From positions 39,466,358-39,530,357 of the forward strand of contig JAFMSR010000001.1 in the NCBI GenBank assembly GCA_022818135.1: a stretch of DNA of 64,000 nucleotides, given 5' to 3'. The position numbers were made by a program, and so were the translations under genes. Below are positions 1 to 11,300 of the stretch, piece after piece. Within the stretch, counting starts at the first letter, position 1. Each line of letters starts with the position of its first letter. The DNA is from Saxidomus purpurata (lineage: Eukaryota > Mollusca > Bivalvia > Venerida > Veneridae). The notes under the pieces were generated by a model. It searched no databases and was not told the DNA's origin. It saw only the letters and a list, made by a program, of their open reading frames with translations.

Positions 1-1582
1 CAAATATCTTTCAATAGTTTTATCAAAAATGCTGGTACATGTATTAGGTGAATGACCTAGACAACATGATTGTAAATGCCTTTTTCATCAGCGTAACATT
101 TTGATTAAATTTAGAGGCTTTTACATCGTACAACGTAATTTTAACATTTTAAATGTTAGACATGTCCTTGTTGACTCGATGGTTATGTTTTTGTTCGTGA
201 ACATCGTTGAAATACTGTTCCCAGTACATAAGAAAAACAAAAGATGAGCATTTGACCAACTTTAATATCGAACTGACATCCCTTGTATATTGAATACAAC
301 AAGCGTTTATAATAAGCATTTACGTCTACCTCAAAAACGTCAAGGCGAAGGATGAGTGCAATGAACTATGCATACCTAACAAAATTGTCTGCAACAAACA
401 ATATAGTGAGGGTTAATTCTACTGTCAGTGTCAGACAAATTATTCACGGAGATATAATTCTAATTTAGTGTTGCGCTTAGTAACAGATCATTGCATGATA
501 AGCAGACAAATGGCTGATTCCTATAGATTAGGATCAAGACTTTTGTTCAGACAATTGTTCTTTTGCTTCAGTTCGAATCTCTTACACGGTGTATAAATCA
601 TATGGAATATACTGCACACAGCTGAAAGAAGGACAAAGAAACATACTGCTATAAAAAAAACTTCTTATAATAATGTATTATAAATATTTTTCTTTTAATT
701 GTTTTTCTATTTAGCGAAACTACTTTAAAAGTACATGAACTTTTTTAGTGAAAGAAATTGAACTTTGAACGGTTTACATTGACTCGAAATTCTTAAGCAT
801 GAGTATAGATTGACTAAGTTAATGAACAAGTTCTTCATTGCTAAATGAATATTCAAAGAAATAAAAGCTAAACTCTAAACACGCTAGTGGCAAAATAGTC
901 AGCCTTTGCGACCAGTGGCGATCATGATCAGCCTGAAGTTCATTTTAGAAATTAAGCAGGAAAAGTTTAAAATTCAAAGCTGTGTGTACTTAATAAATTT
1001 CAGAATTCCTTGTTTCTAGTCCACATTCCAGGCCGAAACAACTGCATTTCACACAATTAGAACAAAGAACTACCTAAATAACCGCTATGTATTGTAAGAA
1101 AAAGTTTCGCATCATAAATCTTGATCTTCTTTATTTACATTAAAGGATCAGAAAATAATTCAGGGGGAATACGTCGTGACATATTCTGAAAAAGACACAA
1201 AGCAAAACGTTCCGCGCACATCTTCGTGGAATGATAATTTTACAAATATAAGAAATAATCTGCTGCTTAGACAAAATAAACCAAGCGCTGTCAAAATATT
1301 TACAGACCAGAATTTAACCTTGCAGATGGTTTGCATCAAATTAGAAGCTAGATATACCTACTCTGTGATTTTCAGTCTTTCATGAATGATATTAAAATGG
1401 AAGTATATTTGTACATCAATAACTCATATCTATCAACATAATATGCTGTTACCTCCAAACTATTATCAATTATACAATTTATGTAGAATAATTATACGTT
1501 TTCAACCAGTATAAAAATGTCCATAGGATGCACATGTCACAGTACGGACGTAATCGCAATTCGGTTAAAAATGTAAGTCAAC

Positions 1583-1650
1583 GGTTAGCTTAGTATTGAG
1601 AGCATTTGCATTGTAAGCGAATGGTACCAGGTTCGCGTCCTTGTCAGTGT
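1583..1650 (+). mobile_element. tRNA-like SINE head (relic)
   Basis: A Pol III A-box-like segment (TAGCTTAGTAT, 1586-1596) and a B-box (GGTTCGCGTCC, 1630-1640) are spaced as in a tRNA. Between them an anticodon-like stem (ATTTGC/GCGAAT) encloses a 7-base loop whose middle reads TGT. The T-stem has a mismatch and no proper acceptor stem is seen, so this is a tRNA-derived SINE head or tRNA pseudogene, not a working tRNA. Confidence 0.45.
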
Positions 1651-3564
1651 GCACATTTTCCTCACAGTATGACATTTGGTGCCTTCTTACTGCATAACGA
1701 TAAAACTTGATAGGAATATTTACTATAAAAACTAGCCACCCATCTCTTTCTTATACTAAGATATCGCGCCGACCATTTAATTGAAGACATTATTTGTAAA
1801 ATTCTTGAGTCTAGTTCGTACTTAACTCCTACTTTCAGTGAGGACTGTTCATGTACACTTCTATTGCTTCACCTTTTTGTAGTTTAAGTAAAGAACAATG
1901 ACGAAGTAAACTAGTAAACTATTATTTATTGAATTCTTACTCAGTCATTCAATCAAACTTCATACAATAAGTCTTCGTACTTAATGCCGTTGTAGTTATC
2001 ATTTCTTGACAAGTATTGTGTACTCTCAAGTAGCACTCTAAGGTACTCTTTTTGCTGCCTTTATCCATATTGGATTTGTCGTATGGTCAAGTTCAATCAG
2101 GTTTCAACGCGCTTTTATGCCCGATAATACAAGAAAAAGGACGTCTAGTTTAAAATTATAGCTGTTAGTTAGTTCAGCTTTGAACAAGGTTTGACAAATG
2201 AATCTGCAGTATTTTGATCGGTTTATTTCATTGAACGTATAATGTGTTTATATTGTTCGAAAAAGTAAATAAGTAACTCCGAGTTATATTAAGCACTCTA
2301 TACCCACCACGTTTCATCGATAAGTAAGAAAAATTATATTGGTCAATCTAGGGAGTGTATAATGGCTCAGCAGAGTACTGATAGACCTGTTCTTAAACGA
2401 AATAGATGTAAGTTATACATATACTCCAAACTTTCAGTTTAATTATTTGATGAGTTTGTATAGTTTGCAAATTTACTCAATTCTAGAGGTAAAGCTTCAT
2501 GAAATGGTTAAGCTAAATATCCAAAAGTAAATAGTAAATAGAACATTTCTTTTTTTCAGGTTCACACATTCTCGTGTTCTTACTGTACTACAATATCCAG
2601 AATTGTAGTTGCTACAGATAGCGTTTTCAAGTTACATCTATTATGTATCCGCTGCTGTCAAAAACACAAGACATTTTAACATTCAATTTGATAGACATTT
2701 AATTATTGTGTAAGTTGAATTTTGACCAATCGTTTAAAACTTTAATTAAGTGCGTTTACAGAAAGAGTGGTTTGTTTCAAAAGTTATCATTAATTGTACA
2801 GTAATAAAAATTTCGACATCGTCTTCCAAGGTGTAACAATGTTGGCAGTACTAGAACGGCCAGACCAATGATAGTTTGACTACAAGTATATGTTGACTTC
2901 ATATACTCTATCCGATCATTACGTTGACATCTCAAGCATTTCAACCGACTGTTTTGATATTCTCAAATATATTTAGTAAGATTAAACCTCGTTTTAAGAT
3001 GACTAATGTCTTTTTGTGACTTTTAGAAACTTTTGGACGGGCTGCAATTGAATTAAACAAAATAATCACATTATATAAATTCAGGAATAACATATTGAAT
3101 ATCGTATAAATCTTTAAGGATTTGACAAGTTTACTTTCGCCAATTTCCTGCCAATTTCCTCAAAATCACTTCACATCTGGGGTTCAAAACATCCATCAAT
3201 AACTGACAGGCTGACAGCTGTAGCAAAGTTTTCTTTTCCCTACAGAAATTAAGACTTGACATGGTAAGTTGAAATTATATAAAGGAATAAAGGTTTCTCA
3301 CTTTCTGTCGTAAACTGTGTTATTTGTTGAGTTTTATCAGATTCTATAAAAAAAGATGCAGTAGTTATGAAATGGATAACCATGTAAAACAAAGTACAAC
3401 TTTTAACATGAACTGGACACATAAAGTACACTAAGATTAAGGTTGCTTTAAGTCTATTTAGTTAATATATTAATCTATACGAAATTCCCAAGAAAGTTAA
3501 TAATTAGTTTCATATTCAATTCAAAACTTGTTTAAAACAGAACGAGTTGACGTTTACTTGTTTT

Positions 3565-4146
3565 TGATTGATAATACTCTAAACTGACATGGATCAGATT
3601 GATAATACTCTAAGCTGACATGGTTCAGATTGATAATACTCTAAGCTGACATGGTTCAGATTGATAATACTCTAAGCTGACATGGTTCAGTGAATCTGAC
3701 AGGTAGATGATAACTCTAACTGACATGGTTCAGATTGATAATACTAAGCTGACATGGTTCAGATTGATGATACTAAGCTGACATGGTTCAGTTGTACTGC
3801 TGACGTCTAATACTCTGCTGACTGTTAGATTGATAATATTCTAAGCTGACATGGTTCAGATGATGATACTCTAAGCTGACATGGTTCAGATTGATAATAC
3901 TCTAAACTGACATGGTTCAGATTGATAATACTGTAAGCTGACATGGTTCAGATTGAGATACGTAAGCGGACATGGTTCAGATTGATGATACTGTAAGCTG
4001 ACATGGTTCAGATTGATAATACTATAAGCTGACTGGTCGTGACTATGTTTGGCTTTTTGTCTTGATGGTCGTGTGTCGCGCTGGTCGTGTGATACTGTAA
4101 GCTGACATGGTTCAGATTGATAATACAATAAGCTGACTGGGTTCAA
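3565..4146 (+). repeat. Minisatellite, about 31-bp unit
   Basis: Many imperfect copies of a unit built from TTGATAATACTCTAAGC and TGACATGGTTCAGA run in tandem. Copies vary in length through small deletions (for example the loss of CTC). The array is interrupted near 3690-3715, 3790-3830 and 4030-4095 by variant sequence rich in TGGTCGTG. There are no spacers of constant length, so this is not a CRISPR-like array. Confidence 0.9.
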
Positions 4147-6047
4147 AGTTGAATGAGATACTGTGAGTACAAAGAAATTTTAATTCTGCAAAATTTTAAA
4201 AACTATATTGTCGCTGACCAAGCTAGTATTTTTCTCTCTTTTTTAGGTTTTAATAGTAAGGCATTGTTTACGTTGCTTATTATAAACTAAATGAAACTTC
4301 TAACGCACCACCTGCCCTTTTCCTTCTTTTTTTTACTATCAGCGCTTCCAATATCTGTCAGCTCATTTTCAGCTATCGTTGCACAAAAGCTATCATGTTT
4401 TGCATTTATGCAGATACTGGGTAGATACTTCCGTTACATGAATTTCAAAGTGATCGAGTTGTTCAAATTATACATTATTATAGACAATAAAAGAAATCTA
4501 ATGTGGCAGAAATGAAAACATTTGCTTAACCTATATACATAAGGAGATCTTGTAATATCACCTTCACTAATGAAAATTCACGGAAATTGATCCTTTATCT
4601 AAATGTTTTCTTTTATACTGGGATTGAACATTTACAAGTTCAAGATATAAAATGCAAGAAAATATGGTGAAAAAGAAATAGATCTACTTAGATAAAATAT
4701 CTCGCTTAATGCAACTAATGATCCTGGAAACGATAATGTCTTCATTTTTCTTCAATAAATGGTTTGTGTGATTTCCAGTGAGTCTAAGAGCTATTTAATT
4801 ATCGTTCCCACGATCTTATATACAGTTAGCCATCTCTTTAGGAGTGAAAAACAATGCACCCGGGACATTAATAAATGCATCGCTGCATTCGAATATTCGT
4901 TTCTAGAGATATTTTAAGATGCGGAGAGTAAGTAAGTATTTAGAAAGCCAAAGCGGTGTATCTCAACAACCGATATGGAAATAAATGAAGTTTACTGTAT
5001 TCTATGAAATATCTGATATACTACTACTTTCACTGAAAACTTGTCGAGATCATAAATGAGATCAAAGCGCTGTGAGCGCTGAAGGCCAGGGGTCTATAGG
5101 TTAACTCCCCGAAAACAACTTTTCATCTAGGTTCGCGTTGAATCTTACCTAAAGCGGGGTCGAAAGTGCAGAGGACGAAATCAATATATGACACAGAATG
5201 AATGATTTACAAATATATGGGTGACAGGGAAGTTTGTTTTATTATGAAATGTACGTTAAATGAAAAATAACACATAGTCAACATTATAAAATGTTTAAGC
5301 CAGTACAAATAATCGATCTGCGCTTTGTACAACTTCAAGCGATAGATCTGATGATGTGGATCGAAAATTATTGTGTACCAATGACAAGACCTTGGAAACA
5401 GAAATAAACAAAGCAATACCAGCAAGAAATATAAATACAGTACTGTACAAGCGTTAACAGAGAACACCAAAAAGATTCTGGGTTACCTTGTAGTTGTAAT
5501 CAGTGAAACCGTTCACTGGGCCTCGACATGCAGCGTCCTCGATAAATGGCGGGTGAATTGATCACGTTAGTTCCTTCTCGGGAATGTACGTAAATTATAT
5601 CTTTTTTAGAGACATTTATTTTTAGGTAAATATATATGTAACGTTCGTAAATAACAAAGTTGTCAATGAAATAACATCGGAAATTTGAAAATCAAACTAC
5701 AAACTCTTATATCGAGCTTCGTACGTTTTCGTAAATTTCGTAAAATCCGTACTTTTCCGTGATATGCATATGATTATCTTCCGTAATCAGCTAACAGCGC
5801 ATTAATTTCTAAAACAGAAAAAAGTGTAATGCAGCCCGTAAGCTATATACCTTCCTGCAGTCGTTTGAAGTTTTATGTACTATTTTTATTTGTAACATGT
5901 TCTTATCATATGCGGCATTCAAACAGAAGATTGATCTGGTCTGTCTTGCACTACTTTCGCATAGCGCATGTTTACAGTTGTTATTCGCACATAGCACGGC
6001 TAAAATTCTTGCAGGGTTTGAAATGTGGTATACATTGTACTAACTTA

Positions 6048-6075
6048 GGCCTTGGGGACTTTCAGTCCCCAGGCC
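6048..6075. repeat. Compact hairpin followed by AATAAA
   Basis: Arms GGCCTTGGGGACT and AGTCCCCAGGCC pair around a 3-base loop with one bulged T. AATAAA follows at 6076-6081. It is a strong stem in otherwise AT-rich DNA; its role is unknown. Confidence 0.6.
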
Positions 6076-7744
6076 AATAAAACTAATCCATCCTTGCGAT
6101 ATACTTTCTTTAAGAGTACCGAGGATTTAAATCATAAATTAGAAAACAAGACTACATAATACCTTGCAATATGTTTACCATTTTGACCGAACATTAAATA
6201 TGCTATTTACATTACATTTTAACTCACAACAAACAAGAAAAGTCATCACGGTAATTTGATTGGTAAAATATCAAAATCATATGATTGTTTTTTTTGCACA
6301 TCGATCATTTGCAAGCAGGTATATTATACAGGACTGTACTCTTAACTATAATTGATACTATTTAAAAAGCACACAAGGAATACGAATACATGTTCAAAGC
6401 GGATGTATATTGCCTTTAATACCCTTTCAATTACAGTATCTGTACATGTATTACGTTTAAACGTTTGAATTTAAATATTACTAATGGTGGTGTATGGAAC
6501 AGGTTATATTCTACTGCGACGTCTTTATAACGTGCTCAATACATATATTTATTTAATTTTATGAACATTTTCTAGGGATTTAAATACTGTATTATACAAT
6601 AAACGACCAAGTTGTACTGATTACATTGCTAAACAACCGTTGCTTTGTTAAGAACACTGTTCTAGGTTATAGGTATTTTTGCACTGAACGTAATGAGATA
6701 AAGGTTTGATAAGAACAGACCTACTAAACATAAATCAGGTGTTAAGATAAAATGCTGGAATGAATGCGAACCACCGCAATGGTAAGTGATAACAGTCAGG
6801 AAAAATAAAACTAGAAGTATGTACGAGTCGCTATAGTACTGCTTTTTTGGCATTGAGTATATCATAAGAAGTGTATTTATTTGTGTTTATCAAACATTTA
6901 AAACGTAATAACACATAAAATATTGAAAACTGTGTCGGAAATTTTGCAAATTTAAATCAAACGTTCTTATTTGCGAATTTAATTTCTCGAATGTTAAACA
7001 TTTTGGTTATAAGTCATTTGGCTACTAATAGGAAATTGACGAATTCGCGAAAATAGAAAGAACTAAATCATCAAGAATATTTCCCTATATACATTAACTA
7101 TACTATTATATAGTGGGTAATGCTTAGGCTATTTTTTCTTGTTATTATTTCCTGTTTTGAAAAGCAAAACAACAAAGAAATGCTGTTGTTGCCAGGAGCA
7201 GTGTATGTTTAGAACACAGCCGTCTGTTAGTGTTTACAATGATCAACCTTCATTCACGAAAGTTATTGCCAGGTTTTGCTCCAGGGTTAAATGTCATAAA
7301 ATAGATCGAGTGCAATTCCAATGATATCTTTGAAATAATCGGACCGTAAATGCATCATTTAGATTTCGTTAACATTCCATTTCATTGAGAAAGAGTTCTT
7401 TATTGGAACAGACGTCAACTGTAATCTTTGTTTGGCGTTATAGCCTAACACAATATTATATCAAATTAACAGTCATAACACGTTTTACCTAGATTTTTTA
7501 AATGGGATCTTCCGACTCTCAATTTAGGCAATGCTATTTCTTCAAATAGGGATGTTTTGAAAATCTGTGATCTAAAAGGCTATTAACTTAAAATCCCGAT
7601 CAGACTACACTGTATTCGTCGTCTGGTTTTGAGCGTACCTGCTTAAAAAGATACATATCTTAGCAGACGCTAGGCACGAATATGTAAACAAAATACTGAG
7701 GTAGCTTTATTGAGTCCCAGTGTCTCAATTAGACAAATGACAAA

Positions 7745-7791
7745 AAGCCTTCTTTCACATTCAGTAAATAGCTTGTGAAATCTGAAGGCTT
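7745..7791. repeat. Two-segment hairpin 375 bp upstream of the globin start
   Basis: AAGCCTTC (7745-7752) then TTTCACA (7753-7759) pair with TGTGAAA (7774-7780) and GAAGGCTT (7784-7791). Fifteen paired bases with a 3-base bulge enclose a 14-base loop. It could be a palindromic regulatory site or a small transposon relic. Confidence 0.45.
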
Positions 7792-8165
7792 CATTTTCAG
7801 ATTTCGCTAGCAGAGCGAGCACTGAATAATTCTAGTGATGCACGCCGTGGCAGTGTTTGTGTAATGGAATAATGTGAAAGGTTCTCTAGATATCTGACTA
7901 GCATGTAATCGCAAAGTGACAGCTATTTCTTTATAGTGATAATATACGTTGTTTATGTACGAAATGTAGTAATAGAATTTATTGGAATAAAAAAATGACT
8001 CTGTAACATATTTTCGATCACCATATAAAATAAACGCATGTAACTGTAACATACCGACTAGTTGTGTGTAACATGAACGGAACAGTTTAACTGTACAAGA
8101 AAACAATATTGTGATAATTTCTATCAAAAAAGTTTAGTTTAATAAAGAAGTGCAAGGGAGATAAA

Positions 8166-8398
8166 ATGGGTTGTATATATTCTAAAAAGCGAAAAGATGC
8201 AATGCGTAAAAATAAGACGGTAAATTCTCAACCGCGAAGGAAATATTTACCGGATAAAACTGGTGAAGGCGATGACAATGGGAATAATGCAGAAAACAAT
8301 TTACCGGAGTTCACTGATGAACAGAAGAACCTAGTTCTAGAATCCTGGAAGGAAATAAAAGAAGACATGGACAAGGTTGGAGTACAGATGTTCATGAA
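8166..8398 (+). CDS. Globin exon 1 (N-terminal acylation motif, helices A-B)
   Basis: The ATG has a good animal start context (A at -3, G at +4). The exon encodes residues 1-77 plus two bases of codon 78. It ends in AA before the donor GTAAGT at 8399, so the intron is phase 2. If the intron were retained, translation would stop at once (AAG then TAA). Residues 1-10 are the putative acylation and polybasic anchor, 11-45 look disordered and rich in Asn, Asp, Lys and Gly, and 46-77 form helices A and B. The start is supported because Gly2-Cys3 makes sense only at the very N-terminus. A further non-coding 5' exon upstream cannot be excluded. Confidence 0.93.
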
Positions 8399-11300
8399 GT
8401 AAGTAAAGTCGTCTGTGATCTGAGACTGAACGAGTTGCTCTTAAAATTAAATTGGCACGTACTAATTTTTGTTTCATACAATTGGTATACATTATTTTTG
8501 CCCTTTTGAAGTTAAAGATTAGTATCAAATTTAATACTATTTAAGTGTATTCTTTTTTGAATTTTTTAAAGTTGAATTTAAATTTTTGAATTATTATGAC
8601 AGTTCTTTATTGTTGCACAAAGACGTAACAAAATGAAACGTATAAAAGAAATGTAAAACAGAATATAACGATCACGTGAACGTTGCAAAACTATTGTTTA
8701 GAATATATTAATATCATTACAATAATGATAAATTTTTAGATTTGACAGCTTGAAAAATAATTCCTGGACTTTTTTTCATGCGAAATGTTTATATCAATTT
8801 GTAATTTATATTTAGTACTGTTGAATAACAATACAGTTTTAATGAATCTTGGAATCTCTTTTCCAAAGAGTAAGCTGCAAAGAACATGTTATGTTGAACA
8901 ACAAGCATTCAACACTGTCATGGGACAGTAACAAACAATACTGAGAAAGTAGCAGTGAGCTAAAAAAATCGATATCATTAACACCGGAAATGTTTTGTCA
9001 ATGTGAAGCAGATCGATATATTTCCTTTCTCAAAAGCGTTCATATGCAATCTGTCGCCAAAACATGTAAATCTGATAAAACAAAAATTGAAAACAGCAAA
9101 AGTATAACTGAAAACGTGTCTTTTTTGCTTTGAAATCCTTTAAAAGAGAATTGTATTTTTATGTGATAGTAACTTTCGATATTTCTCCGGAAACATAAAG
9201 GACAAAGAGACATAGATAGACATACATAAAATGATTGAACGAAACTCTGAAAATATGGACATTTAGCTCTGATAAATACGATGGGATGAAGATATTAGAA
9301 CGAAGCTTACTAATTGAATCGTAGTCGAAATCAATATTTCATTTTTCGGATGCATATCAAAATAACTTGTCAATAACTATTGTATCATATAACCCGTAAA
9401 CAGTACATGAAAAGAAGAAAGATAATTTGAACCAAGACAACAACAGTATTATGATACAGATAGCAGGATTCTAATTTACTGAGTAGTTCTACAATACTGG
9501 ATTCCAAATGACTTACGTAAATATTTCTGAGAAAATGTGTATTGTATCAACATATTGTAATTTCCTACGACGGTTTAAATAACTTTCAAACTTTCGAATG
9601 ACAATTTCATTATACATTTTACTAACTGCAATGTCTATTTCACAAACTAATTTGGTGCTTATATTAACCAGGCAAGTGTATAAAAGAAGGCAACCACTGA
9701 TTATTTATAGGTTATTAGATACTAATAACTCTGTTTTATTGGGCAACACATTTAGTCCAATTAGTTTCACGCTGAAGGAATTAATGAGGAGAACGCGTAT
9801 TCCTGTTTAAGCAAAATTATTGATGACGTACATGTATTCAGTGAACTTGATTTATGTAATACTATTGGTTTTGTTTTCTGCAAGTTTGCATTATTGAATG
9901 TTGAGTAGCGGATATGATAAACACACACTAAAAGGAAACAAAAAGAAATATATTTTAATATATGTTTTGGTGAAGTCCAAGGATAGGGAAGCAGATAAGG
10001 ATGTATAAAAAAATAACTTCACTTAATCAACCATATGCAGAACTTACAGTTTAATGATGTTAAGTCAACACGAAGGCTTTAGCATAACTTTCTATGATTT
10101 CTTTTCATGTATATAAATTCAGTCACCGTTAAGAGTCTTAAACCTATTTTCATTTCAAATTTAGATTATTCCAATAACTTTTTTTTATATACAAAATATT
10201 TAAATAGCTTTTACAGCAGTCACAAATTTACTTTGCAAAAGCATCACGGTCAAATGTCCAATGAAGATAATTCATATTTCAAGCACAACCGCTTTCAAAG
10301 TAACAACAGTCGCTGTCAAACAGTTAAGACCAATGTTCTGAAAAAAAACCTCACAAGAACTTCATCTTTCTCTTTATGACATGTACCATTCTTTTAGCTG
10401 ACAATTCTCGTTTGTTTGACAGTACTTTTCATGCTTGTCTGAAGCAGTGGTAGGTATTTATAGATTTGATTAATGAGAACGTGTTTTTAAATAGACACAG
10501 CGCTCTATTAGCGAGTGGACAAACGATTATTGTTTCTACGTTCGTTTTTATCATTAATGTTAAGACAACATCTGTATCTGCATCTAGCTCTTTTGTAATT
10601 ATAACAGTACAGTAGAGTAATACAATTTCAAAAGTTTCAAAGTGACCTCTCAAAGTAAACGCGCCACATATTTCGGTTTAGAGACAAGATCACAATCCAA
10701 ATCAATAAGTTACTACTTTGCTGTACTATTTATAATTTAAACGAGAAACAAATGAAATCACAAATTTTTCACAAACTATGATCTAGGTGATAATCAGCAC
10801 CAGGAGTTTACTCTAAGTCTACGAGATTTGATAAAAAATAAAAAATTCGAAATTTATGTGTAGTTATGTTACACTTTAAAGGACACAATCAACGACTAAC
10901 TCTATCAACAGCTTTGAAATTAGGATTTTATTAAGACAATATTTTGACGTTAACAGTATTATGTACATACTTTTCTGTATGAAGCATCGATTTTGGTAGG
11001 TGCTCGAATGTGTGACAAAGTTTTTGCAGCTATCCATATGAACATATTAACAGAAGCACTAATCCCATGTATTTAGTTGTCACTCACTATCTGTCTCTAG
11101 AAACCCTTTGACAATACAATAATATTTGTCTACAAGCAAATCACTGTACTTATTAAAAGCAATTACGAATCGTAGATGCACGTTCATTTCTTTGGGTGTG
11201 TAGGTCAAAGTAAGTATATAAATACTTTTCAGTTTCTGGGTTATATTAACGCTATTGATAAAACCGCTAATATCAACAAGATATCACAAATGAAGAAGTA

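Larger units (their letters stand above)
1..8165. other. Upstream flank of the globin gene, no gene recognised
   Basis: This is AT-rich DNA with only short ORFs that lack recognisable domains. It holds a tRNA-like SINE relic near 1583-1650, a minisatellite at 3565-4146, a weak tRNA-like segment near 5066-5110 (B-box-like bases at 5098-5108), and hairpins at 6048-6075 and 7745-7791. The globin promoter should lie in the last few hundred bases, but I see no clear TATA box or initiator that I could assign. Confidence 0.5.

Noticed and set aside
3565..4146. Array of repeated units looking like a CRISPR
   Set aside because: Units are directly adjacent and degenerate, with no unique spacers of constant size, in a eukaryotic context.
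5066..5110. tRNA-like segment with AGGTTAACTCC
   Set aside because: The B-box is degenerate and no A-box could be fixed; too weak for a separate SINE call.
7807..8127. 106-codon minus-strand frame just upstream of the globin
   Set aside because: No domain and no start-context or splice evidence; it lies in the expected globin promoter and 5' UTR.
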